Assembly: GCA_016720075.1 (NCBI GenBank)
Contig: JADJXW010000003.1
Span: forward strand, 221,045 to 285,044
DNA: 64,000 nucleotides
Reading direction: 5' to 3'
From: Pseudomonadota bacterium
Lineage (GTDB): Bacteria > Pseudomonadota > Gammaproteobacteria > Steroidobacterales > Steroidobacteraceae
In this document: positions 51,392 to 59,327 of the stretch, piece by piece
Position numbering within the stretch: position 1 is the stretch's first letter
Layout: every line of letters starts with the position of its first letter
The notes under the pieces: model-generated
Databases searched by the model: none
What the model was told of the DNA's origin: nothing
What the model saw: only the letters and a program-made list of their open reading frames with translations
Made by a program: the position numbers and the translations under genes

Positions 51392-51409
51392 GGAGATGAA
51401 ATCATCTCC
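51392..51409. promoter_or_regulatory. perfect 8-bp palindrome upstream of the SPOR-like gene
   Basis: GGAGATGA-AA-TCATCTCC, 52 bp before the start codon of the minus-strand gene. The gap 51410-51596 also contains about seven GTCA/TGAC half-sites but no convincing promoter. Confidence 0.4.
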
Positions 51410-51596
51410 TGTAGACCGGTTGCTTTGCGTCACCGCCTTTCGACGGGTTTGCCTTGGTCACAAGTTCAAAGTGTCTGTGCGGGGCGACTCCGCGTCAACC
51501 GAAAAGTCAAAGTCATATGTCACCTTGGCTGTCGCAACTTTGCGTCATGCGAGGTGTGTGACGGCTACGGTGACATAAGCGCGCGCTGGCGCGGCA

Positions 51597-54443
51597 TCAG
51601 GCGATCGCTGATTGTTCGGACATCATCTCGGGCCTGCGGCCCAGCAGCAGTTCGGTCATCGCCGAAGACGGCAGCGGCCGCGCCAGGAAATACCCCTGCG
51701 CCACATCGCAGCCGCGTTCACGCAGGAAATCCAGCTGTTCGAGCGTTTCGACACCCTCGGCCACCACCTGCTTGTCGAGCGCATGCGCCATCACGATGAT
51801 GGTGCTGGCCAGCGCCGCGGCCGACGCGCTGTCGGTCACCTGGTCGACGAAGCTGCGGTCGATCTTCACGGAGGAGACCGGGTAGCGGCGCAGGTTGGCC
51901 AGCGCGGTATGCCCCGTGCCGAAGTCATCCAGCGTCAGGGCCACGCCGAGCTCGGAGAGCTCCTCGATGCAGGTCTGGCTGTCGGCGTCGGTGAGTGCCG
52001 CCTCGTTGAGCTCGAACGCTAGCTGCGCGGGCTGGATGCGATAGCGGTCCATCACGCGGCGCAGCTCCGGCAGCAGCCCCGGATCACGCAGCTGCTGCAC
52101 CGACAGGTTCACGGCCAGCGTAGGCACGCTGACGCCCAGTTCGCGCCATTGCGCCAGCTGCGCGCAGGCCGCATCGAGCACCCAGCCACCCAGATCGACG
52201 ATGAGGCCGGACTCTTCCGCGGCCGGGATGAACTCCGCCGACGGCACGATGCCGTCGCGCGGCCGCTGCCAGCGCAGCAGCGCCTCCACGCCGCGCAGGG
52301 ACCCGTCGCGCACGCTGTACTGGGGCTGGAAGTACAGCGAGAACTCGCGCCGCTTCAGCGCGCGGTACAGGCCGCTGTCGGCCACCCGGCCGCCGCGCGT
52401 GGTCATCTTCGGGCTGTAGAACACGGCCGTGCCGCGCCCCATGTCCTTGGCCCGGTACATGGCGAGGTCGGCGTTGCGCAGCAGGTCGTCGAGCTGCACG
52501 CCGTCGTCGGGGAAGATCGTGACGCCGATGCTGGCGCGAACCATGTGGTCGCGGCCGCCCAGTCGCACCGGCATGTGCATCGACTGGATGATGCGGTCGG
52601 CCACGGCCGCCGCGGCGGCGGCATCGCTGACATTGCGCAGGATCACGGTGAATTCGTCGCCGCCCAGGCGCGCGACCGTATCGCCGTCCTTCACGCAGGA
52701 GCGCAGTCGCTGCGCCACGATGGACAGCAGCTGGTCACCGGCCGCATGGCCCAGCGAGTCGTTGACCTTCTTGAAATGATCAAGGTCGATGTACAGCAGC
52801 GCGCCGCGCGCCGGCGACTGCGAGATGGCGGCCAGCTCCTGCGCCAGCCGGTCGCGGAACAGCAGCCGGTTGGGCAGCTGAGTCAACGGGTCGAAATGCG
52901 CCTGGCGGTACAGCTTGTCGGCCCGCGCGGTGCTCGACAGCGCGATGCCCAGCCGCTGCGCGCACTGCGTGCCACAGGCCGCGACGCGCGCGCTCTGCGG
53001 CGGCGCCTCTGGGTAACCCACGGCCAGCACGGCCGACAGCTCCTGGTTGACCAGCACCGGCCACACCCAGAAGAACTCCGAACCTCCCTGCTGCAGCGGC
53101 ATCAGGAAGCTGTGCCGCCCTTCCTCGCAGCGCACGATGGTAAGACCCGTGGTCGACTCGCGCAGCGCCTGAATCATCTCCTCGTCGAGCACCACGCGAT
53201 TCACCGGGCAGCCGCCATCGGCACCGACGGCAAACAGGCGCCCGTGCCCGGTCATGGCCGGATCCACCAGCGTCAGGCCCACGTTGTTGGCCCCAGTGGC
53301 CTCGCGCACGCGCATCAGCACCTGGTCGATGACGCTCTCGTAGTCACCACCCATCAGCAGCAGGCCGTCGATCTCCTCGAGCGCACGCTGCGATTCACGC
53401 TGCGCGCCGATCACCTGCGCGCTGCGGTTGAAGGCATCCACCACCTGCGAGAACTCCCGGCACAGCCGGGCGTCGGGGGCAAGCGGCGTGATCCTGTTGG
53501 GCAGGCTCGACAGCGACCTGCGCAGCTGGCGAAAGGCGGGCAGGTAGAAGCGCCCGGCGGCCTCGCCGGCCAGCGCCGCGAGCACCAGCACCGCCACCAG
53601 CAGCGCGCTCTGCGTGCGCAGCGCCGAGGCAAAGGCCACGCTCCACGGGCGGTCGGCGCCGCCCGTGATGATGCCGATGCGAACGGCGGAGGTCAGCGAA
53701 GGCACTTCGAGCGCCGCCATCGCGCCCACCCAGGCGCCGCCCTGCGCATTCCAGGACAGATCGCCGTTGGGATAGTGGCCATCCTCGTCGGGCTGCAGGC
53801 TCGAGAAGCGCTGCGCGATCCAGCGCGCCAGGTCCGGCGTGCGCGGCATCGTGCCGAAGTACTCGCGGCCGGCCTCATCCAGCGCGAGCACCGGCATGTC
53901 CAGGTGCGAATCCCGCATCGGAGTCCACAGCCACACGTTGGATATCTGCACGACCAGCAGCTGCGGACTGCGCGTATCCACTGCGCGCACGATGAACAGG
54001 CCCGGCTCGCCGCCCAGCGCGGGGCCTGCCTGCAGCACCGAGCGGTCGGCCGCCAGCGCCTGCAGCTGCGAGCCGTTGAGGTTCAGCCGCACGGCACCCG
54101 CGTTGATCTCACCGGATTCCAGCGCCGGCACCACCGCATGCCAGCTGAAGAAGCCCGACTGCACGATGCGCGCGCGCGTCACCGGGGTGATCGCGGCATC
54201 GGGCGTGGATTCGACGATGGCCTGCAGGGCCGAGTCGGCCGAAAGCATGCGGCTGCGGATGGTCCGCGCGGCCAGGTTCGCCGCCTGGCGCATCTGCACC
54301 TGGTGCATCTCGCGGTACTGGCGCTGCTGCTTGCCGGCCTGCAGCAGCAGGCCCGCGAACACAACCAGCAGGCCGCTGAGCGCAACGGCTAGCGCTACGC
54401 GGCGTCCAATGCCACTGAATAGCGCAAGAGAGGTTCTGCGCAT
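51597..54443 (-). CDS. membrane-bound GGDEF-EAL protein (c-di-GMP turnover)
   Basis: A 948-residue signalling protein. Membrane helix 1 (VALAVALSGLLVVFAGLLL), a periplasmic sensor of about 240 residues, and helix 2 (SALLVAVLVLAALAGEAAGRF) precede a GAF-like region (about 350-500). The GGDEF domain (about residues 530-690) has the intact LGGDEFT and FDPLTQLPNRLLFRDRL. The EAL domain (from about 700) keeps VEALLRW, NLSVQQL, FELNEAAL, LDDFGTGHTALANL and VAEGVET, so the metal and catalytic residues look present; the protein may both make and degrade c-di-GMP. ATG 54443 was preferred over the TTG at 54494. Monocistronic by context. Confidence 0.93.
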   Translation of the reverse strand: MRRTSLALFSGIGRRVALAVALSGLLVVFAGLLLQAGKQQRQYREMHQVQMRQAANLAARTIRSRMLSADSALQAIVESTPDAAITPVTRARIVQSGFFSWHAVVPALESGEINAGAVRLNLNGSQLQALAADRSVLQAGPALGGEPGLFIVRAVDTRSPQLLVVQISNVWLWTPMRDSHLDMPVLALDEAGREYFGTMPRTPDLARWIAQRFSSLQPDEDGHYPNGDLSWNAQGGAWVGAMAALEVPSLTSAVRIGIITGGADRPWSVAFASALRTQSALLVAVLVLAALAGEAAGRFYLPAFRQLRRSLSSLPNRITPLAPDARLCREFSQVVDAFNRSAQVIGAQRESQRALEEIDGLLLMGGDYESVIDQVLMRVREATGANNVGLTLVDPAMTGHGRLFAVGADGGCPVNRVVLDEEMIQALRESTTGLTIVRCEEGRHSFLMPLQQGGSEFFWVWPVLVNQELSAVLAVGYPEAPPQSARVAACGTQCAQRLGIALSSTARADKLYRQAHFDPLTQLPNRLLFRDRLAQELAAISQSPARGALLYIDLDHFKKVNDSLGHAAGDQLLSIVAQRLRSCVKDGDTVARLGGDEFTVILRNVSDAAAAAAVADRIIQSMHMPVRLGGRDHMVRASIGVTIFPDDGVQLDDLLRNADLAMYRAKDMGRGTAVFYSPKMTTRGGRVADSGLYRALKRREFSLYFQPQYSVRDGSLRGVEALLRWQRPRDGIVPSAEFIPAAEESGLIVDLGGWVLDAACAQLAQWRELGVSVPTLAVNLSVQQLRDPGLLPELRRVMDRYRIQPAQLAFELNEAALTDADSQTCIEELSELGVALTLDDFGTGHTALANLRRYPVSSVKIDRSFVDQVTDSASAAALASTIIVMAHALDKQVVAEGVETLEQLDFLRERGCDVAQGYFLARPLPSSAMTELLLGRRPEMMSEQSAIA

Positions 54444-54540
54444 GCCGTTCTTCGGTCCAGTCCCGGTCGAAGGTGTTGGGACCTCATTTGACAATGCAAA
54501 GGTGCTGCCCGGGTGTGCGCTACTTCACCAATTGCCCCGA

Positions 54541-55236
54541 TCAGTTGCGACGCAGCCCCGCCCGGGTCATCTCCTGCAGGCTGCTTCCGGCATAGACGTG
54601 AACTCCGCCACGTTGCGAGCGCGCCGCCCCCAGCATGGCGGCGGCCAGTTCCGGCGGCGCCACGGCCCGGCGCGCAGACAGGGAACCGTTCAGCAGCGGA
54701 TTGAGCAGCGGACGCAGCAGGCCAAGCCAGTCGCCCGCGCCCATCCGCGCACGCACGGCGGGCACGCTGCCGGGCGCGAGGATGTCGAGGGCGGGATAGC
54801 GCAGTTCCTTCAACGCGGCTTCCAGCTCGCCCTTCACGCGCAGGAAGTCGCTTTTTGCGTTCCGGTCCGCGCCAGCCGCCGACAGCACGACAAGGCGCGA
54901 GGCACCCAGCCCGCGAGCCGTTCGCGCGAACGCGAGGGTGAGCTCCAGGTCGACGGGCCTGAGTTCGGCCAGCGTGCCGGCGCGTGCCTGGGGGGCGCCA
55001 AGGCAACAGAAGGCATCGTTGACGCGGATGCCGGTGAGCCGGGCCTGCATCTGCTCCAGCGGCAGGATGCGGTTTGCCAGACGGGGGTGGTCGAGGGGAA
55101 CCGGACGCCGGGAGACGGCGTGGATGCGGGCGTAGTCGCCGCCGGTGAGCAGCAGCTTCAGCAGTGCGCGGCCGGTCATCCCCGTGCCTCCCGCGACGAG
55201 GGCGATGCGCTGGACCACCGGTGCTTCGACTGCCAT
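54541..55236 (-). CDS. NAD(P)-binding Rossmann protein (HTATIP2/TIP30-like)
   Basis: A 231-residue atypical SDR: ALVAGGTGMTGRALLKLLL (glycine motif), AVSRRPVPLDHPRL, DAFCCLGAPQARAG and RLVVLSAAGAD, in the order seen in the bacterial HTATIP2-like 'NAD-dependent dehydratase/oxidoreductase' group. SDFLRVKGELEAAL holds the family's conserved Lys. Substrate unknown. The start lies 53 bp from the divergent TPR/TonB gene. The 97 bp between this gene and the GGDEF-EAL start show nothing notable. Confidence 0.86.
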   Translation of the reverse strand: MAVEAPVVQRIALVAGGTGMTGRALLKLLLTGGDYARIHAVSRRPVPLDHPRLANRILPLEQMQARLTGIRVNDAFCCLGAPQARAGTLAELRPVDLELTLAFARTARGLGASRLVVLSAAGADRNAKSDFLRVKGELEAALKELRYPALDILAPGSVPAVRARMGAGDWLGLLRPLLNPLLNGSLSARRAVAPPELAAAMLGAARSQRGGVHVYAGSSLQEMTRAGLRRN

Positions 55237-55289
55237 CGGCCCGGGATTGTAAGCGGCAACGTCGCGCGGAGCGCGGTAATCTAGAGCGC

Positions 55290-56627
55290 ATGACCCGCCT
55301 CCTTGCCGCCGCGCTGCTGCTGCTGCCCGTCGCGGTGCCCTGCGCGGAAGCGCCGCCCGATGAGCGCGCTGCCGCCTACCAGGAGTTCCGCCGCGGCTTC
55401 GATGCCGGCGATTTCGCCGTGGCGCTGCCGTCCGCCACGCGCGTGGTGGACCTCACGCGCAACCAGTTCGGCAAGGACGCGCCGCAGCTGGCCAACCCGC
55501 TGACCAACCTGGGCACCACGTACTACCGCCTGAAACGCTACGGCGAGGCGCTGGACAGTTACCGCGAGGCGCTGACGCTGCTCGACCTGGCCGGCAACGC
55601 CACCGATGAGCGGCTGGTGCGTCCGCTGCATGGCATGGGGGCCGCGCTGCGCGGCCTCACGCGCGATGCCGAGGCCATCACGCCGTTCAAGCGCGCCGTC
55701 GAGATCCTGCGCAATCGCGAGGGACTCTACACCGCCTCGCAGCTGCCGCTGCTGAAGGAACTGGTGGCCTGCCACACCGCCGCGGGCCAGATGGCCGACG
55801 CCAACCGCGACCAGCAGTACGCGTTCACCGTTGCGGAAACGGCCTTCGGCAAGGACGACCTGCGGATGCTGGGTCCGCTGGATGACTATGCCCAGTGGCA
55901 GGAGATCGCCGGGCAGTTCAGCGCCGCGCGGGTGCTGCACGCACGGGCCGTGCAGCTGGCCGATGCGAAGCTGGGCGAGCGCAACATCGCCGCAGTGCCG
56001 GGACTGCGGGGCATCGCGCGCACCTATCGTCTTGCATACCTGTACGGGGAAACCGAGGAATCCGCGCAGAGCGCCTCGACGCTGCAGGATCAGCTGGCGC
56101 CGACCATGATGACGCGGGTGGTCAACACCCCCTCATCGGAAGGCGAGCGGGCGCTGCGCAATGCGCTGGATCGACTCAACGCCAGCAGCGAGGCAAAGGC
56201 CGCGCAACGCGCCGATGTGCTGATCGACCTGGGTGACTGGTACCTGATCGCCGGGCTCGCGCCGCGGGCGCTCGCCAGCTATCGCGACGCCTGGCAGGCG
56301 CTCGGCGCCGATGCGCCAGCGAAGCTCGGCACGCCGCAGATGCTGGTGTACCGGCCACCGCCCGTCGCCGTTTCGCGGCGTGGATACAGCGCCGACACGC
56401 ACGAGGAACAGGAAGTGCGGCTGCGCATGGCCGTGCAGCCCACGGGCGAGATCCGCGAGGCCATTGTCATGAACACGGCGCCGGAGCGCGAGGCCGCCGA
56501 GCGAGCCGTGATCGCCGCGCTGAAGCGGGGGCTCTGGCGCCCCGGCCTGGTCGAGGCGAATCCCGTGGCGGTCAGCGATGTGGAGTTCGTCGAGCGCGTC
56601 TTCGTGCGCCGCCCGAAGGAAAAGTAG
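55290..56627 (+). CDS. TPR protein with C-terminal TonB-like domain
   Basis: A 445-residue exported protein: signal peptide LLAAALLLLPVAVPCAEA, then TPR repeats (QLANPLTNLGTTYYRLKRYGEALDSYREALTLL; LIDLGDWYLIAGLAPRALASYRDAW). The last 90 residues have the TonB_C pattern (EQEVRLRMAVQPTGEIREAIVMNTAPEREAAERAVIAALKRGLWRPG). There is no membrane-spanning TonB-type anchor, so it is not a classical energy transducer; probably periplasmic. The 8-bp target duplication of the mobile element covers its stop codon, so the protein is unchanged by the insertion. Before the insertion it would have converged on the lipoprotein/vWA operon at 60341 with about 3 bp between stops. Confidence 0.85.
   Translation: MTRLLAAALLLLPVAVPCAEAPPDERAAAYQEFRRGFDAGDFAVALPSATRVVDLTRNQFGKDAPQLANPLTNLGTTYYRLKRYGEALDSYREALTLLDLAGNATDERLVRPLHGMGAALRGLTRDAEAITPFKRAVEILRNREGLYTASQLPLLKELVACHTAAGQMADANRDQQYAFTVAETAFGKDDLRMLGPLDDYAQWQEIAGQFSAARVLHARAVQLADAKLGERNIAAVPGLRGIARTYRLAYLYGETEESAQSASTLQDQLAPTMMTRVVNTPSSEGERALRNALDRLNASSEAKAAQRADVLIDLGDWYLIAGLAPRALASYRDAWQALGADAPAKLGTPQMLVYRPPPVAVSRRGYSADTHEEQEVRLRMAVQPTGEIREAIVMNTAPEREAAERAVIAALKRGLWRPGLVEANPVAVSDVEFVERVFVRRPKEK
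56620..56627. repeat. target-site duplication, left copy
   Basis: AAAAGTAG; the same 8 bp recur at 60330-60337 directly outside the right inverted repeat. The last three bases are the stop codon of the TPR gene. Eight base pairs is the usual duplication length for IS1595-family elements. Confidence 0.93.
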
Positions 56628-56641
56628 GGCGATTATCCCTT
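56628..56641 (+). repeat. left terminal inverted repeat
   Basis: GGCGATTATCCCTT; it matches the complement of 60316-60329 exactly, with weaker similarity (ACACCC-like) continuing inward. Confidence 0.93.
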
Positions 56642-56692
56642 GACACCCTCGTGTATGGCGGGACAGGCCGGTATCCGCAGGAATTCTTGATG

Positions 56693-56796
56693 GCATAAAC
56701 AGACGGTTTATGCGTACATGTATCCGCGTGGTCTTGCCCATGCCGGGGGTGGGCAAGACGGGGTTTATATGGGGAACCTTTCTAAGAGAAAGGTTC
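56693..56796. other. three consecutive perfect hairpins at the element's left end
   Basis: GCATAAAC-AGACG-GTTTATGC (56693-56713), GTCTTGCCCA-TGCCGGGGG-TGGGCAAGAC (56731-56759) and GAACCTTTCT-AAG-AGAAAGGTTC (56774-56796). None is followed by a T-run. Together they could form a structured RNA or be protein-binding sites. The surrounding stretch 56642-57094 has no well-supported gene. Confidence 0.6.
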
Positions 56797-57008
56797 GTAT
56801 TATTGAGATATGCCCAAAGCCAAGAAGAAAGCCCGCCCCGCCTCCCTGGGCACCAGAAAAGCCGCCCCCATGCCCTAGCCCGGAGCTGTCATCGATACCG
56901 GGGGAAGTCCACATACTTAACCTCGGTGTCAGGAAAATTAGGGTCCTTCCACCCTTTAAGGACGTGGTGCAAAGTCTGCTGGAGACGCCGCCGGAGCCTA
57001 AGAAGTAG
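56718..57008 (+). CDS. doubtful small open frame (96 codons) in the element
   Basis: Proline- and lysine-rich, with a C-terminal part (EVHILNLGVRKIRVLPPFKDVVQSLLE) that could fold. It starts inside the hairpin region and has no ribosome site. A competing 22-codon Lys/Arg-rich frame (56810-56878, MPKAKKKARP..) overlaps it. Neither is recognised; both may be chance. Confidence 0.2.
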   Translation: MYPRGLAHAGGGQDGVYMGNLSKRKVRIIEICPKPRRKPAPPPWAPEKPPPCPSPELSSIPGEVHILNLGVRKIRVLPPFKDVVQSLLETPPEPKK

Positions 57009-57094
57009 CGATAGCCTTCCGGTTGATCTTCTATGTGCGGGAATCGATTTGTAAGCCAACACAAAAAAACCGCACAATTCGCCGGGGAGGAATA

Positions 57095-57811
57095 ATGGAA
57101 AAATTCAAAAACTTCTTGAGCGCGCTTATTGCTCCCAAGGTCATCGAAGCCATTGCGGTTTCCTTGGCAGTGATAATCGTGGTTATCTCGGTGTCCTATT
57201 GGAATGCGGTTCCAGCCGCAGAGTTGGACAGGAACGTTTCTCTACGAATCGCTGAGGTCACATTTTCCGCCTTGGGGTTTTGTACGCTTCTTCTTCTGTG
57301 GGCTTCTCTCCGGCATAGCTCGGTGCTGAATAAGCGCCTTACCTACCACGAGCATTTCCACGATCTACCGAGCGGCAATAAGGTTGAGGCTCTCTACGTG
57401 CTGTTGCAAAGGTTGGGCATACCGACCCCCAAAGCAAGCAGCGCTCTGACAGATGCGAACGCTCAGGCCATCATTGCTGATACCGAACCGCCCCCTAAGA
57501 AAGGGGAAATTGTGGTTCGAGAGTACTTAAATGATTTCGAAGAATTTGCCGCGGCAGTAAACTGCGGATTAATCGACAAGAATTACGCCTACCATATTGA
57601 AGGCCCGCGCACGGTAAATGCCTATTTCGGGTTCAAGGCAATAATTGAGCGCTGGATCTCACTGGAGAAACAACTTCCTCACGGCCTTGAGACGGGCGAC
57701 GCTGCGATCTATGAGGAATTACGGAAACTATCGGTGGAGTGGAAGGCTAGAATGGATGCGGAGTCGGCTAGGGAACGGAGTAGGCCGAAGGGCGTCTCAA
57801 GAGCTTTGTGA
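57095..57811 (+). CDS. cargo: two-TM protein resembling DUF4760
   Basis: A 238-residue protein. ATG 57095 has GGGGAGG 6 nt upstream, the best ribosome site in the element. Two N-terminal membrane helices (about residues 18-36 and 59-77), then a cytoplasmic domain with VREYLNDFEEFAAAVNCGLIDKNYAYHI, the pattern of DUF4760 proteins, which turn up in many mobile and defence-associated contexts. The short loop between helices (NAVPAAELDRNVSLRI) has no motif. Function unknown; a membrane-anchored effector or sensor is possible. A terminator hairpin lies about 145 bp downstream. Confidence 0.7.
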   Translation: MEKFKNFLSALIAPKVIEAIAVSLAVIIVVISVSYWNAVPAAELDRNVSLRIAEVTFSALGFCTLLLLWASLRHSSVLNKRLTYHEHFHDLPSGNKVEALYVLLQRLGIPTPKASSALTDANAQAIIADTEPPPKKGEIVVREYLNDFEEFAAAVNCGLIDKNYAYHIEGPRTVNAYFGFKAIIERWISLEKQLPHGLETGDAAIYEELRKLSVEWKARMDAESARERSRPKGVSRAL

Positions 57812-57955
57812 GCCGAATCAACGGGTTACATATTACTGTCATTGACATTCTGTAGATTCAGCCCCAATCTAAGATCACTGGCCCAACGGAGAGCGAGAAA
57901 ACCATGCGAAAAATGAGCAAGACTGGTCTGTAAGGCCGCTTTTTTCCTATTCTCG

Positions 57956-57982
57956 CGGGCTCAAGTAATTGAGCCCGTTTTT
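57956..57982 (+). terminator. rho-independent terminator within the element
   Basis: A 9-bp perfect stem CGGGCTCAA / TTGAGCCCG with a GTAA loop and TTTTT after it. It separates the DUF4760 gene from the P63C gene. Just upstream (57904-57933) is a 9-codon frame, MRKMSKTGL, that could be a leader peptide or chance. Confidence 0.85.
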
Positions 57983-58048
57983 CATTCTGACTTGAATATA
58001 GTCATGGAGCGGCCGGGGGACGATCCCGGAGGACTTAGATAGAAGGCC

Positions 58049-58135
58049 GGCCCTGTAGTAACCCTTACCCGCCCCACATCGCCCGCCACGGCCCTGTAAT
58101 CGGAACTCCGCCAAGAGCATCCCGGTTACAGGGCC
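58049..58135 (+). promoter_or_regulatory. long hairpin with an alternative pairing arm before the P63C gene
   Basis: GGCCCTGTAATCGG (58090-58103) pairs over 14 positions (one T-G) with CCGGTTACAGGGCC (58122-58135), followed by TTGTCTTTT. A second copy of the left arm, GGCCCTGTAGTAACC (58049-58063), could pair with the same right arm instead. Two mutually exclusive folds are the layout of an attenuator. The element has no other gene between 57811 and 58269. Confidence 0.5.
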
Positions 58136-58268
58136 TTGTCTTTTGTGCGCCGAGCCCTGGCGGCGGCAGGCATTGCCACCAAGGCTCTAGACCCTCCTGA
58201 TCATGTAGGTTCCTTGCTTTTAGCCTTAAGCAAGTCTCATACTTGCATTGTTGGTATGCAGGAAAATC

Positions 58269-59327
58269 ATGAACGACGATCTGCCGGTCCAAGGGCGCGC
58301 CAAAGGCGGTGCTGCGCGTGCGGCCAAGCTGTCGCCTGAGGCGCGAAAAGCAATTGCACTAAAGGGAGTGGAGGCCCGGAAGGAAATGGCCTCAATCCCC
58401 AAGGCCACGCACACGGGAAACTTGAAGCTTGGCGAGATGGAGATCGCCTGCGCTGTTCTTCCGGACGGGACCCGTGTCTTGTCTCAGCGAGGCGTTGGCC
58501 GAGCGCTGGGGCGCTCCTTTGGTGGCGGAAGCTGGAAGGCCCAAGCTGACGGGGAGGATTCTGCTGCTGCTGTAGTGCCGTTCTATTTGAACGTTCCGGC
58601 GCTTAAATCCTTTATCCCCAATGACTTACTGGTGCTGATGTCTGCGCCAAATCCATACCGACACAGCCAGGGTGGCGGCCTCGCATACGGTGTATCTGCA
58701 ACGGCGCTTCCACAGATCTGCGACGTCTGGCTCAAGGCCCGAGAGGCGGGGGCTCTAGGCAAGAACCTTCCGCACCTGCGAGTCGCGCAGAAAGCAGAAA
58801 TGATCATGCGCGGATTGGCGCATGTTGGGATCGTAGCGCTTGTCGATGAAGCTACGGGGTATCAGCGTGATCGCGCTAAAGACGCGCTCGCCAAGATACT
58901 TGAGGCGTTTGTGGCAAAAGAGCTTCAACCATACCTGAAGACTTTTCCCGCGGAATACTACGAACAGCTATTTCGGCTCTATGATCTTCCTTACCCGCCG
59001 GTAGGCAATAAGTCATGGCGACCGGGCTTCTTCGGTCAAGTTACGAACGAAGTCGTCTACTCGCGGCTTGCTCCCGATCTACTCCCTGAGCTGAAGAAAG
59101 CCGCTTCCAAGGCCGAGCGGAAGGCAAAACTGCATCAATGGCTGACACAAGATATCGGCCATCCAAAGCTGCGCGAGCATTTGGCTTCTATAGTTTCAAT
59201 CATGAAGCTTTCGAAGACCCCACAGCAGTTCAAGGAGAACGTTAATGTCGTCCATCCTCGATACGGGGATACCAAGCCATTGCCGTTTGATGCGGAATCA
59301 GCGGGTGGCAAGGAGTTGTCTAACTAA
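58269..59327 (+). CDS. cargo: P63C-domain protein
   Basis: A 352-residue protein. The N-terminus (QGRAKGGAARAAKLSPEARKAIALKG) is the basic lead seen in many P63C proteins. The middle (LAHVGIVALVDEATGYQRDRAKDALAKILEAFVAKELQPYLKTFP) and FYEQLFRLYDLPYPP-like segment EYYEQLFRLYDLPYPP with PGFFGQVTNEVVYSRLAPDLLPEL define the P63C domain, found in phage and mobile-element proteins; molecular function unknown. The ATG at 58269 was chosen over the upstream TTG because of AGGA at 8 nt and the family N-terminus. Its 3' end overlaps the convergent transposase gene by 8 bp. Confidence 0.88.
   Translation: MNDDLPVQGRAKGGAARAAKLSPEARKAIALKGVEARKEMASIPKATHTGNLKLGEMEIACAVLPDGTRVLSQRGVGRALGRSFGGGSWKAQADGEDSAAAVVPFYLNVPALKSFIPNDLLVLMSAPNPYRHSQGGGLAYGVSATALPQICDVWLKAREAGALGKNLPHLRVAQKAEMIMRGLAHVGIVALVDEATGYQRDRAKDALAKILEAFVAKELQPYLKTFPAEYYEQLFRLYDLPYPPVGNKSWRPGFFGQVTNEVVYSRLAPDLLPELKKAASKAERKAKLHQWLTQDIGHPKLREHLASIVSIMKLSKTPQQFKENVNVVHPRYGDTKPLPFDAESAGGKELSN

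Noticed and set aside
55290..56627. The TPR gene as a TonB energy transducer
   Set aside because: Its C-terminus resembles TonB_C, but it has a cleavable signal peptide and TPR repeats instead of a membrane anchor and Pro-rich spacer.
57904..57933. Nine-codon frame MRKMSKTGL as a leader peptide
   Set aside because: No ribosome site or regulatory codon run; too short to support beyond mention.
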